A stretch of DNA of 64,000 nucleotides from Gillisella vitis (lineage in GTDB: Bacteria > Pseudomonadota > Alphaproteobacteria > Rhizobiales > Rhizobiaceae). Shown here in pieces: positions 47,152 to 55,996 of this stretch. Numbering within the stretch: position 1 is the first letter of the stretch; each line of letters begins with the position of its first letter. The notes under the pieces are model-generated. The model was given only the letters and a program-made list of their open reading frames with translations. It searched no databases and was not told where the DNA came from. A program made the translations under genes and the position numbers. The stretch covers positions 1 to 64,000 of the forward strand of contig NZ_JACHLU010000010.1 of NCBI RefSeq assembly GCF_014204625.1. Direction: 5' to 3'.

Positions 47152-48644
47152 TTAATCACCTCTTCAAATGCACGGTCGATCATATCTTGATCCGGGGTCT
47201 CATTAAGCCTCATCACCCACTGGCCCAAAGCACAGAGTACCTCCCGTGAGGGGTACTTCATACTCTTCAGATCGCTTGCATTGACTTGGGTATGCCCGTT
47301 GAATCTGCGGAAAGATGCATCGGCAGCCGTCGTATTTAGAAAAACTGCAAGCCCCTTAGCCAAGGCCTCTGAAAGAGGCTGCTTCTTTTCGTGAATGTAG
47401 TTGACGTGGTTTTCCAAGCCAATACGAGCAAAGCCCATCAATTCTCGAGGATCAATTACGCCTGCAACAATACGCCGTCTTTCCTCCTTGGAGGAAAACC
47501 GACGAATAACAGGATACCAGCCATTTAGAATTAGCCATTTGCGGGAAATGTCGTCCTCAACGATTGCATTGAATTTTTTGATGTCTTCGATTGGCCATTT
47601 TAGGCCATATCCGATCTGGTGAACGGGATATAATAGTGGAACTGTACCATCTTCAGGCATTTTGCGCGTATGGTCCCGCATCCGAAAATCGACTACTGGA
47701 CCGGTTGATACTGTCAAGCCCAACGAGGCAATCGAGTGAGCGAGTCCAGGGAGATCAAGCGGGTCTAAGTCATCAGACGTCGGAATATGGATAAATCGCT
47801 CGCGGTCGCTGGGGTGGACGATCTTCGCAAAATCGTGCTGCGTTATCATGAGATTGCTGAAAGTGTCATCGGTAGAAGTCGAAATTTCGATGGAACCTTG
47901 TTGGCCACCACGCTCCAGAACGATAATCACGTTTTCCTGAAGGACCTTGTCATCTTTGAACGCCGAGTTCCGGCTATCAAATAGGTGTATACGCTTGATC
48001 GCGGCACGCTCAAATATCCAATCCCGGAAAGCTCGATAATAAGGTCCATTGCAAAAGCTGCGCGGAATAATCGCCACCAGTACTCCGCCTTGAACCATCA
48101 AATCTAGAGCAAGTGCGACGAATCCCGAATACAGGTTTACCGTTTCCAAACCAGCTCTGCTTAAGTCCATCCGGTACTGAGAGCCGATGTTGATCTTCTT
48201 ATAAGGCGGATTAAGGATTGCATGGGTGAATATTGCTTTCCGCGAAATAGATCGTGGAACGGTTGATTCGATAAAATCCTCTCTAAAAACCATAGGCTCG
48301 AAAGCCATTCGCGCTGAATATTCATTGAGGTGTTGTGTTAGATGCAGAGTGAGGCGAGGGTCAATTTCGTACGCCTCAGCAACGACACTTTCGAAATGAA
48401 AACCACCTTCAGACCACCTATCGAGAAATGCGCACGTGAGACCACCAACGCCAGCACCTGCATCTAGCAAACGGCATGCTCCAGATGCATCAGGAAATAA
48501 AGAAGCCATGAATCTTGCCGTAGGGGCAGGTGTCATGAATTGGCCAAGTGTGGATTTATGGCGTTGCTCGGTTGACGCAGACATATCCTTCCGGACGCGA
48601 TCTGCCTTCTCCAAAACTGCGAGGGTGGCATTTTCTGTAAGCAT
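47148..48644 (-). CDS. Adenine-specific DNA methyltransferase of the BsuBI/PstI-type system
   Basis: 498 residues. SAM-binding motif I LLDAGAGVGGLTCAFL (about 57-72) and catalytic NPPY (about 133-136) identify an N6-adenine methyltransferase of the gamma-like order. The target-recognition region is C-terminal (RFNGHTQVNASDLKSMKYPS). ATG 48644 has no clear RBS; ATG 48584, preceded by GGAAGGAT, is an alternative. It protects host DNA from the adjacent endonuclease. Confidence 0.88.
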   Translation of the reverse strand: MLTENATLAVLEKADRVRKDMSASTEQRHKSTLGQFMTPAPTARFMASLFPDASGACRLLDAGAGVGGLTCAFLDRWSEGGFHFESVVAEAYEIDPRLTLHLTQHLNEYSARMAFEPMVFREDFIESTVPRSISRKAIFTHAILNPPYKKINIGSQYRMDLSRAGLETVNLYSGFVALALDLMVQGGVLVAIIPRSFCNGPYYRAFRDWIFERAAIKRIHLFDSRNSAFKDDKVLQENVIIVLERGGQQGSIEISTSTDDTFSNLMITQHDFAKIVHPSDRERFIHIPTSDDLDPLDLPGLAHSIASLGLTVSTGPVVDFRMRDHTRKMPEDGTVPLLYPVHQIGYGLKWPIEDIKKFNAIVEDDISRKWLILNGWYPVIRRFSSKEERRRIVAGVIDPRELMGFARIGLENHVNYIHEKKQPLSEALAKGLAVFLNTTAADASFRRFNGHTQVNASDLKSMKYPSREVLCALGQWVMRLNETPDQDMIDRAFEEVIK

Positions 48645-48812
48645 GTACGTGATCTAGCAGAAAAAAAGCTCCGCTACACCACGTAAATAGATGTCGTCCC
48701 CAGCTTGTGGATTTAATGTTGTCAATGATCGGCCAATATCAAAAATATTATTTTAAAGTTCTAACTTAACCCAGAGTTCGGCGGTATATCGCTATTTTTT
48801 GCAAATTGCCGC

Positions 48813-49436
48813 CTACCCCCACTCCAAATACCCCAACAACGCCACCATCGCCGCCTTTGCAGCCCCTTCATCCCCATCCTTAATCGCCCGGATCACCCCC
48901 ACATGCAGCGACACCGAGCGGTCCATTTTCTCCAGCGTCGCCGTTGAATACCAGATGCGGCGGGAGTGGGTTTGGAGGGGTTGCAGCGAGGCGGTGAGGA
49001 AGGGGTTGGGGCAGGCGGCCTCCAGCACTTCGTCGAACAGTTTGTCTGCGGCCAGAAAGCCGTCCAGGCTGCCTTCTGCTGCGGCACCTGTCATGGCTTT
49101 GGCGCAATTGATCAAGGCTTGCCGCTGTTCCGCGCTGGCGCTGGTGGCCACCAAGGCGGCGGCGAGGGGTTCCAGTTGTTGGCGTACCGCGATGATCTGG
49201 CTGTGGTGTTCCGGGTGGATTTGCGAGATTTGCAGCCCAACGCGCGGGCGCACCACAATAAGCCCTTGCCATTCCAGCTTCTGAATTGCCTCGCGCACCG
49301 GCGTGCGGCCATGACCTGCAAGCTCAATCAGCTCTTTTTCCGTAACAGTCTGCCCCGGCTTGAGCTTGAGCGTCACGATCAAAAGTTCCAGCGCCCGATA
49401 GGCGAGGTGGCTTTGTGAGGCTTGAACGTCTGACAT
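48813..49436 (-). CDS. GntR-family regulator, FCD subgroup
   Basis: 207 residues from ATG 49436 (GGAGAG upstream; the upstream 26 codons overlap a repeat and are rejected). N-terminal winged helix (LIELAGHGRTPVREAIQKLEWQGL) and C-terminal helical FCD ligand domain (about 85-205, with the metal-type D...H...H pattern partly visible: RSVSLHVGVI). Divergent from the DHDPS-family gene, whose promoter carries two perfect 12-bp palindromes; it probably represses that gene until a catabolic substrate binds. Confidence 0.85.
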   Translation of the reverse strand: MSDVQASQSHLAYRALELLIVTLKLKPGQTVTEKELIELAGHGRTPVREAIQKLEWQGLIVVRPRVGLQISQIHPEHHSQIIAVRQQLEPLAAALVATSASAEQRQALINCAKAMTGAAAEGSLDGFLAADKLFDEVLEAACPNPFLTASLQPLQTHSRRIWYSTATLEKMDRSVSLHVGVIRAIKDGDEGAAKAAMVALLGYLEWG

Positions 49437-49471
49437 TGGCTCTCCGGTGATGCATCGACGGATTGAAGTTT

Positions 49472-49513
49472 TAGAGTTTATCACGTTCATATTGAACCAG
49501 AGTACCTGACGCA
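49472..49513. repeat. Copy of the 42-bp dispersed repeat (see 39181-39222)
   Basis: Shares the GTTCANATTGAACCAGAGTAC core and flanks with 39181-39222, about 85% identity by eye. Contains the palindrome GTTCAN-ATTGAAC. Confidence 0.5.
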
Positions 49514-49534
49514 AAGATTTATGGGCGGTAAAAA

Positions 49535-49577
49535 CCCCTCCCCAACCCTCCCCACAAGGGGGAGGGTTGGGGAGGGG
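49535..49577 (+). repeat. Perfect 19-bp G/C-rich hairpin
   Basis: Arms 49535-49553 and 49559-49577 are exact complements with loop ACAAG, followed by TCTTTCTTTTTTA. It resembles widespread alphaproteobacterial intergenic palindromes and could end transcription on the plus strand. Confidence 0.6.
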
Positions 49578-49614
49578 TCTTTCTTTTTTACCCGATTGGT
49601 CACGATGATCCTAT

Positions 49615-49672
49615 CTGATATATCAGAGATTGACAGCGGAAATTTTAAGGCTCATAGTCACTGATATATCAG
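49615..49672. promoter_or_regulatory. Two identical GntR-type operator palindromes
   Basis: CTGATATATCAG occurs at 49615-49626 and 49661-49672, both perfect 12-bp palindromes, 46 bp apart centre to centre, in the divergent region between the GntR gene and the DHDPS-family gene. FCD-type GntR proteins bind such short palindromes. Assignment is inferred from position. Confidence 0.65.
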
Positions 49673-49798
49673 GGTGAGATGGCGGAATAGGAATAAATGC
49701 CGATCCATCATCGTCTGAGCAGCTATTAACCCAGAAAATCAAAGGCTTAATTGAGAAATCCATTCTTGATCAGCCGCAACGCACATCAGGAGCGCGCC

Positions 49799-50692
49799 AT
49801 GTGGAAGGGCATTTTTCCAGCAGTCACCACCAAGTTTAATGAGGATGGCAGCCTTGATAAGGCCGAGATGGAGCGCTGCCTTGCGCTGCAATTCGAAGCG
49901 GGCGTTGATGGCATGATCGTCTGCGGCTCGCTGGGCGAGAACATGACGCTGGAAGCCGATGAAAAGATTGAAATCCTGCGCATTGCCAAATCGGTTGCGG
50001 GTGGCAAACCTGTGCTGATGACGGTGTGCGAAAGCAGTACCAAGCGCGGCGCAGAGGCTGCCAAGGCCGCAACAGTAGCGGGTGCCGATGGCTTTATGAT
50101 TCTGCCGGGCGTTCCTTATAAGTCTGCGCCGAATGAGACGCTGAACCACATTTCCAAGATTGCCGCCGCCGGTGAGCGTCCGGTGATGGTTTACAACAAC
50201 CCGATTTCCTATGGCGTGGATGTCACCCTTCCGATGTTCGAAGCCTTGGCCAAGAATGACCTCATTGTCGCCATGAAGGAATCGACCGACGACGTGCGCC
50301 GCATCACCGATGTGATTAACGCTTTTGGCACACGCTTTGATGTGTTCACGGGCGTGGATAATCTGGCGTTGGAGAGCCTTGTGCTGGGTGCCGATGGTTG
50401 GGTTGCGGGTCTGGTTGTGGCCTTCCCCAAGGAAACGGTGGCGATTTACAAGCTGGTCAAAGCTGGCCGCATTGAAGAGGCGCGGGCGATTTATCGCTGG
50501 TTCCGTCCGCTGCTGGATCTCGATGTTTCCACCTTCCTGGTGCAGCAAATCAAGCTGGCAGAGGTGTTTGCAATCCAATCCACCGACCGGGTGCGTGAGC
50601 CACGCCTGCCACTGGAAGGTGAACATCGCGCCCGCGTTGTGAAGATCATTGAAACCGCATTGGCAAGCCGTCCAGCTTTGCCTGCGGTTTAA
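49799..50692 (+). CDS. Dihydrodipicolinate synthase/N-acetylneuraminate lyase family enzyme
   Basis: 297 residues from ATG 49799 (AGGAG four to five bases upstream; earlier ATG 49751 rejected). (beta/alpha)8 lyase: CGSLGE (about 40-45, substrate carboxylate motif), Tyr in MVYNNPISYG (about 131) and the Schiff-base Lys in VAMKEST (about 159). True DapA is unlikely given the adjacent catabolic-type GntR regulator. Rhizobial homologues act in sugar-acid or hydroxyproline breakdown (HypD type); the substrate cannot be fixed here. Confidence 0.8.
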   Translation: MWKGIFPAVTTKFNEDGSLDKAEMERCLALQFEAGVDGMIVCGSLGENMTLEADEKIEILRIAKSVAGGKPVLMTVCESSTKRGAEAAKAATVAGADGFMILPGVPYKSAPNETLNHISKIAAAGERPVMVYNNPISYGVDVTLPMFEALAKNDLIVAMKESTDDVRRITDVINAFGTRFDVFTGVDNLALESLVLGADGWVAGLVVAFPKETVAIYKLVKAGRIEEARAIYRWFRPLLDLDVSTFLVQQIKLAEVFAIQSTDRVREPRLPLEGEHRARVVKIIETALASRPALPAV

Positions 50693-50700
50693 GTGAGGCA

Positions 50701-50726
50701 CCGGGGCGGACCGCACTCCGCCCCGG
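50701..50726 (+). terminator. Hairpin terminator after the DHDPS-family gene
   Basis: Ten-bp perfect stem CCGGGGCGGA/TCCGCCCCGG, loop CCGCAC, eight bases after the stop. The U-run is weak (GTCATTTC). The following 50730-50900 is AT-rich with no gene. Confidence 0.6.
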
Positions 50727-50901
50727 CGTCATTTCATGGCTAATTTTAATAAATCATTAACCATAGCAGCAACTTATTTATATCGAGCTTTAACCATAAT
50801 CGCATTTTTGCCATTTTATCCCTGTGTATATCGTGTCAGATTATGTTTTGTTATGGGACGCATGTCTCGCAAAGCGTCATCTAAAGTAGGTAGGGGCGGG
50901 G

Positions 50902-51576
50902 GTGTTAGTTAGTCATAGGCATCGTTTCATCTATGCAAAAACGATGAAAACAGCTGGTACGTCGGTTGAAATATATTTTGAAGATGCTGCGCTTCCGCTG
51001 GATACCGATATCTTGCGAGGGCGTGCCATTGACGAGATAGAAAGCTTATCTGGGGTTGTGGGCTTGAGAGGTCTAACGCGACCAGGTGCCAAGTGGTACA
51101 ATCATATGTCGGCCCGAGATATCCGCCGAAATGTCGGAGTGAATGTTTGGGCTGACTATTTCAAGTTTTGCGTGATCCGCAATCCGTTTGATAAGGTGGT
51201 GTCAGCTTGGTGGTTCAAGATGAAAGAAGATGAAAGGGCATTTTTTGCCCTTGAGGATTTCTCGATAGTGCGTGCAAATTTCGGCGATTGGGTTAAGCGC
51301 AATATTGATGGCTTTTTCGATAGATCGGTCTACGTTATTGACGGTCAAGTCGTTATGGACGACTTTATACGTTACGAGACGTTGCTTGCTGATCTGAAAA
51401 GAATATGTGAACGGGTTGGCGTTGAATACAATCCTCAAAATCTTGGATCGTATAAAACTGGTTTTCGGGTAAGAAAGGAACAGTTTGAATCTTATTACGA
51501 TGCAGAAACATCAGAGATTGTGCGTAACGTATTCGGGTTCGAGTTGGAATATTTCGGTTACGACCTTTGTGTATGA
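50902..51576 (+). CDS. Sulfotransferase family 2 (polysaccharide-type) protein
   Basis: 224 residues from GTG 50902 (TAGGGGCGGG upstream). K-T-A-G-T-S (about 16-21) is the 5'-phosphosulfate loop and RNPFDKVVSAWW (about 93-104) the 3'-phosphate-binding motif of carbohydrate sulfotransferases. Strikingly AT-rich compared with its neighbours, with an AT-rich upstream region, so probably acquired. It may decorate a surface polysaccharide or Nod-factor-like molecule; the acceptor is unknown. Confidence 0.7.
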   Translation: MLVSHRHRFIYAKTMKTAGTSVEIYFEDAALPLDTDILRGRAIDEIESLSGVVGLRGLTRPGAKWYNHMSARDIRRNVGVNVWADYFKFCVIRNPFDKVVSAWWFKMKEDERAFFALEDFSIVRANFGDWVKRNIDGFFDRSVYVIDGQVVMDDFIRYETLLADLKRICERVGVEYNPQNLGSYKTGFRVRKEQFESYYDAETSEIVRNVFGFELEYFGYDLCV

Positions 51577-51737
51577 TGGCAGCTAATGATTTTTCTGGGA
51601 ACTGTACTTGAGTTTCTGTCGGAGGAGCTTTGTCTTGTTGGTAATGTCAGGAAGTCTGGGGAAAGCGAAATATCGTTAATATATTTCGTTTAAGCGTAAC
51701 GCGCCACGGTGTGGCAGGTGTGTCGATAGAGTGTAGG

Positions 51738-52826
51738 ATGGTTGCGTTGAAAGTTTGTGGTCCGGTTTCAGTGTCGTTGCGAATTGCGTTTGTGATCGCA
51801 GCGGGTGCAGCGGTCGCATCCTGCGGCACCACCCATGACACCAAGCAAGCCAGCAATGGCAAAAAGCGCAGCAAGGAATATTTTGCCGAATCCGCCTATG
51901 GTGTGAAGGCAAGCCCGCGGGTGGTTGAAAATGGCCCCGTGCCAAAAGGTGGTGGTCGCCGTTTGATTGGCGATCCCTATGTGGTGGCGGGCAAGGTTTA
52001 CAAACCCAGCGAAAACCCAAACTATGATGCTAAGGGCCTTGCCTCCTGGTACGGCTCGGCCTTTCATGGACGCTACACCGCCAATGGCGAAGTCTATGAC
52101 CAATACAGCATTTCTGCCGCTCACCCCACAATGCCGCTGCCAAGCTATGCCCGTGTGACCAATCTGGATACCGGCAGCTCTGTGATTGTGCGCGTGAATG
52201 ATCGCGGCCCCTTCCATGAAAACCGCCTGATTGACCTATCCGACAAGGCAGCCGAACTGCTGGATGTCAAAGGTCATGGCACGGCGCATGTGCGGGTGAA
52301 ATATGTTGGTCCGGCCGATATGAGCGGCCATGATATGCCATATTTGATGGCATCCTACGTGCGCAAAGGCCAACGCGGCCCCGGCATTGACCCCATGGGC
52401 GGCGGTCAGATTGCCAGTGGCGTGATGGTGGCATCGAACTCGCCAACGCAGAATTTTACGGGTCGCTTTGCTGGACCGACCGAGACATCCCGTCCGGCTG
52501 TGCGCACTGCCAAGCCCGAAACCCAGCCCGCTGTTGCCTCTGCCTATAGCAGGTCTTATGGGCCTGCCCATTCGCAAGTTGCCTCCATTCCCGAAACCAT
52601 GGAAGCGGCACCAAAGCCAGCCCAGCGCCCACAGGCGGCATTGGCACCAGTGGCACCGCAGCGTTCGCATTCGTCCACCGCAGCTGTTGCGCGCAATGAC
52701 GTAAACTCTTCAGCCGCCTATGCGCCAAAGCCTGTTAAAATGGCACCCGCAAAGCCCGCCGCACCGCGCGCCAACGGTGGCTTGCCGCCCGGCTGGGTGG
52801 TTGGTCCTGCACCGGTTGGAACGTAA
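51738..52826 (+). CDS. rlpA: RlpA-like septal/lytic transglycosylase lipoprotein
   Basis: 362 residues. Signal peptide with a lipobox (AAGAAVASC, cysteine at about 29), then the RlpA double-psi beta barrel: GLASWYGSAFHGRYTANGE (about 103-121) and VRVNDRGPFHENRLIDLS (about 154-171) with the catalytic Glu/Asp positions. The Pro/Ala-rich C-terminus lacks a recognisable SPOR domain. It cleaves denuded peptidoglycan at the septum or pole. Start is uncertain: GTG 51711 is in frame. Confidence 0.85.
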   Translation: MVALKVCGPVSVSLRIAFVIAAGAAVASCGTTHDTKQASNGKKRSKEYFAESAYGVKASPRVVENGPVPKGGGRRLIGDPYVVAGKVYKPSENPNYDAKGLASWYGSAFHGRYTANGEVYDQYSISAAHPTMPLPSYARVTNLDTGSSVIVRVNDRGPFHENRLIDLSDKAAELLDVKGHGTAHVRVKYVGPADMSGHDMPYLMASYVRKGQRGPGIDPMGGGQIASGVMVASNSPTQNFTGRFAGPTETSRPAVRTAKPETQPAVASAYSRSYGPAHSQVASIPETMEAAPKPAQRPQAALAPVAPQRSHSSTAAVARNDVNSSAAYAPKPVKMAPAKPAAPRANGGLPPGWVVGPAPVGT

Positions 52827-52932
52827 GACAGAGATTTTGCTGGACCTCACGACAGGGAAAACCTAACCATAAACACGCGTCTGGCTGATTCTATCCGGGC
52901 GCAGGGCCTTCCCAAACGTGCAAGAGGTGGCA

Positions 52933-54147
52933 ATGCATCCGGGCTTGCCGATCACATGGTTGTTTTTCAGGCGGCACATTTTTATTGTGTTGTTGCTGCT
53001 TGCGGGCGCACAATTGCCCGTGCCCGCAATGGCGCAAGCTGTCTCAGGTGGTGCGGCGGCCCCTGCGGTCTTTGCGACTGAAGCCAAGCAGGTTCTTCTG
53101 ATCGAGGCAGAAACCCGCAGCGTTCTGTTTGAAAAAAACACATCAACACCCTTTACCTCGGCGTCACTTGCAAAACTGATGACGGTGGACGTTGTGCTGG
53201 ATGCCTTGAAAACCGGCAAGCTTTCGCTCACTCAAGAATTTCCAGTGTCCGAATATGCCTGGCGCACAGGTGGCGCACCCTCACGCACGGCAGCCATGTT
53301 TGCAGCCGTCCGCTCAAACGTGCCTGTGGAGGCCCTTTTGAAAGGGGTCATGGTACAGATGGCCAATGATGCCTGCCTTGTGCTGGCGGAAGGAATGGCC
53401 GGATCAGAAGACAATTTCGTCAAATTGATGAATGCGCGCGCGGTTGAGCTGGGGTTGAAAGACAGTCATTTTGCCAATGCGACGGGTCTGCCCAACCCGG
53501 ATAACAAGGTCAGCGCCCGCGATCTGGTGACGCTGGCCGAGCACATCAAAAACACCTACCCGGAGTTCTACACGCTTTACGCTCAGCCGGAATTTGAATG
53601 GAATCGCATTCTTCAGCGCAATCGCAACCCTTTGTTGGGGCAGGTGCCGGGCGTTGATGGTCTGGTGGCTGGTTTTGCCGAGGGCGAGGGCTATTCCATT
53701 GTTGCATCTGCCGAGCAAAATGGCGTGCGTCTCTATCTGGCGCTGGCAGGCAGCGCCACGGACAAGACCCGGCAGGATGACGCAGCACGTGCATTTGCCT
53801 GGGGCTTTTCTGCCTTTGAAAAACGCCGCCTGTTTGAGGCGGGACAGATTGTTGGCAAAGCAAGTGTCTATGGTGGCGCACCGGGAGAGGTTGCTCTTGT
53901 GTCGCCGCAGGCCGTGGATGTTTATGTGCCAACCGATGCTGTTGGCCGGTTGACGGCAAAACTGGTCTATCGCTGGCCTCTGCGCCCACCGATTGAGGCG
54001 GGGCAGGAGGTGGCGCGGCTGCATGTCATGCTCGGTGATCGGCTATTGCGCGATCTGCCCTTGCAGGCCGCAGAGCCATCAAGGCTCGGCCCCTTGATGA
54101 AACGGGTTCGGGATGCCGTTGTCGAAGTGCTGTTTTCGTGGGTTTAA
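52933..54147 (+). CDS. dacA: D-alanyl-D-alanine carboxypeptidase family protein (penicillin-binding), lacking the KTG lysine
   Basis: 404 residues from ATG 52933 (AGAGG five bases upstream). Signal peptide (FIVLLLLAGAQLPVPAMAQA), S-x-x-K as SLAK (about 77-80), and a S-E-D-N second motif. At the KTG position the sequence is GVDGLVAGFAEGEGYSIV: V-A-G replaces K-T-G. The C-terminal beta domain of PBP5 is present. Such enzymes trim peptidoglycan stem peptides in the periplasm. The lost Lys predicts weak or absent carboxypeptidase activity, or a specialised role. Confidence 0.85.
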   Translation: MHPGLPITWLFFRRHIFIVLLLLAGAQLPVPAMAQAVSGGAAAPAVFATEAKQVLLIEAETRSVLFEKNTSTPFTSASLAKLMTVDVVLDALKTGKLSLTQEFPVSEYAWRTGGAPSRTAAMFAAVRSNVPVEALLKGVMVQMANDACLVLAEGMAGSEDNFVKLMNARAVELGLKDSHFANATGLPNPDNKVSARDLVTLAEHIKNTYPEFYTLYAQPEFEWNRILQRNRNPLLGQVPGVDGLVAGFAEGEGYSIVASAEQNGVRLYLALAGSATDKTRQDDAARAFAWGFSAFEKRRLFEAGQIVGKASVYGGAPGEVALVSPQAVDVYVPTDAVGRLTAKLVYRWPLRPPIEAGQEVARLHVMLGDRLLRDLPLQAAEPSRLGPLMKRVRDAVVEVLFSWV

Positions 54148-54262
54148 CCAATATTGAGCCGCTGTTTATCACGGGAGTGGTTTCCCCAACGGCTTGCTTG
54201 CGATAAACAGCGGGTTATCAAATCTGGCACCTGCGTGACGGGGCGCAAAAGAAAGCTTAGCA

Positions 54263-54952
54263 GTGGCATTGGGTCGTGGATTGTTCATTACATTTGAAGG
54301 CGGCGAGGGGGCTGGAAAATCCACCCAGATCAAGCTGCTGGAAGCACGGTTAAAAGCCTTGGGGCTGACTGTGGTGGTCACGCGCGAACCCGGTGGCTCG
54401 CCTGCGGCGGAAGCCTTGCGCCATGTGCTTTTGTCAGGAGCGGCTGAGCCTTTTGGTGTGGAAATGGAGGCAATTTTATTTGCTGCCGCACGCAATGATC
54501 ATGTTGAAACGCGGGTTCGTCCCGCCCTGATGCGTGGCGATGTTGTTCTCTGTGATCGATTCATGGACTCATCGCGGGTTTACCAAGGTACAACGGGCAA
54601 TCTGGAGACAGCATTCATCGAGGAATTGCAGCGTCTGGCGGTGAATGGCGTGATGCCGGATCTGACGATTATTCTCGATCTTCCGGCAGAAGCCGGGCTG
54701 GCGCGGGCCAGACTGCGCGCTGGCAACGCCGGTGAAGTGACTCCTGATCGGTTTGAAAAAGAAGAGCTTGCCACCCATGAGCGCCGCCGTGATGCTTTTT
54801 TGGCTATTGCCGCAGCCGAGCCACACCGCTGCCGCGTGGTCAATGCGCAGTCTGCGATAGAAGAGATCGAACAGGCCATTTTCCAGCTGGTGCAGCCAAT
54901 GCTAGACTCCGGGTTAGAGTCTGGCCGCAATCCGGCGCAAAAGGTAAATTGA
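54263..54952 (+). CDS. tmk: Thymidylate kinase
   Basis: 229 residues, GTG start. P-loop FEGGEGAGKSTQ (about 11-22), DR(F/Y) motif CDRFMDSSRVYQG (about 95-107), and a C-terminal lid without the E. coli-type extra basic residues being certain. Converts dTMP to dTDP. One base separates it from holB, the usual rhizobial pairing. Confidence 0.95.
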   Translation: MALGRGLFITFEGGEGAGKSTQIKLLEARLKALGLTVVVTREPGGSPAAEALRHVLLSGAAEPFGVEMEAILFAAARNDHVETRVRPALMRGDVVLCDRFMDSSRVYQGTTGNLETAFIEELQRLAVNGVMPDLTIILDLPAEAGLARARLRAGNAGEVTPDRFEKEELATHERRRDAFLAIAAAEPHRCRVVNAQSAIEEIEQAIFQLVQPMLDSGLESGRNPAQKVN

Positions 54953-54953
54953 T

Positions 54954-55973
54954 ATGGAAACGCCCGGCATTCTGGATGGGGCCATTGCGCCCTTTGCCAA
55001 TACCAAGCTGTTTGGCCACGGTGCTGCCGAGGATTTTCTGGCGCGTTCCTATCAATCCGGCAAGCTGCACCATGCCATTCTGATCGAGGGGCCGCAGGGG
55101 ATTGGCAAGGCGACACTGGCATTTCGCTTTGCGCATCATGTCTTGTCCCACCCGGAGCCGGATTCTGCCCCTGTTGCCCTTACAGACCCCGATCAGACAT
55201 CCATGGTTGGGCGGCAGATTGCCTCTGGTGCATCCCATAATCTTTTGCATTTGAGCCGCCCGACGGATGAAAAGACGGGTAAGGTCAAATCCTTCATCAC
55301 CGTTGAGGAAATCCGCAAGGCCGGGCATTTCTTCTCGCAAACCTCGGGCACGGGCAACTGGCGCATTGTCATTCTCGATCCGGCTGATGACATGAACCGC
55401 AACGCCGCCAATGCGATTTTGAAAGTGCTGGAAGAGCCGCCAAAGCGTTCGCTGTTTCTGGTGCTATCCCACGCACCGGGCAAGCTGTTGCCCACCATTC
55501 GCTCCAGATGCATGCCGTTGAAGCTGGAGGCTCTGGGGGAGGCTGATCTGGTGCAGGCCCTATCTCATCTGGGCGCGCAGATTTCGCCAGAGCAAAGCCG
55601 CCTTCTGGCAACGGATGCCAAGGGCAGCGTGTCGCAGGCGCTCAAGCTGCTCAATTATGGTGGCATGGATATTATCGCGGCCTTTAACGAATTGCTCGCC
55701 AATGATGGTGCAGCCGCACGCCGCCAGATGCATAAGCTGGCCGATGTGCTATCGGCCAAGGACAGTGACGTTATCTATCAATTTTTCATTGAGCACCTCA
55801 GCGAATTTCTGATGAACAATGCCAGGCAGGCTGCCATGGCAGGTGATCTTAGCCGGGCAGATCGTCTATCGCGGCTTTCCAGTGGCATTATCGAAAAACT
55901 CGGCATTGCCGGCGCTTATAACCTCGACCGAAAGCAAAGCCTTCTGGAGGTTCTGGCTGAGGTGACTGCGTAA
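54954..55973 (+). CDS. holB: DNA polymerase III delta' subunit
   Basis: 339 residues. AAA+ clamp-loader fold: modified P-loop IEGPQGIGKATLA (about 37-49), sensor segment NAANAILKVLEEPPKRSLF (about 145-163), and the SRC motif TIRSRCMP. In this family delta' lacks ATPase activity and scaffolds the clamp loader. Starts one base after the tmk stop. Confidence 0.93.
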   Translation: METPGILDGAIAPFANTKLFGHGAAEDFLARSYQSGKLHHAILIEGPQGIGKATLAFRFAHHVLSHPEPDSAPVALTDPDQTSMVGRQIASGASHNLLHLSRPTDEKTGKVKSFITVEEIRKAGHFFSQTSGTGNWRIVILDPADDMNRNAANAILKVLEEPPKRSLFLVLSHAPGKLLPTIRSRCMPLKLEALGEADLVQALSHLGAQISPEQSRLLATDAKGSVSQALKLLNYGGMDIIAAFNELLANDGAAARRQMHKLADVLSAKDSDVIYQFFIEHLSEFLMNNARQAAMAGDLSRADRLSRLSSGIIEKLGIAGAYNLDRKQSLLEVLAEVTA

Positions 55974-55996
55974 AATCTTGCCGTTCAAGCCAGGAT

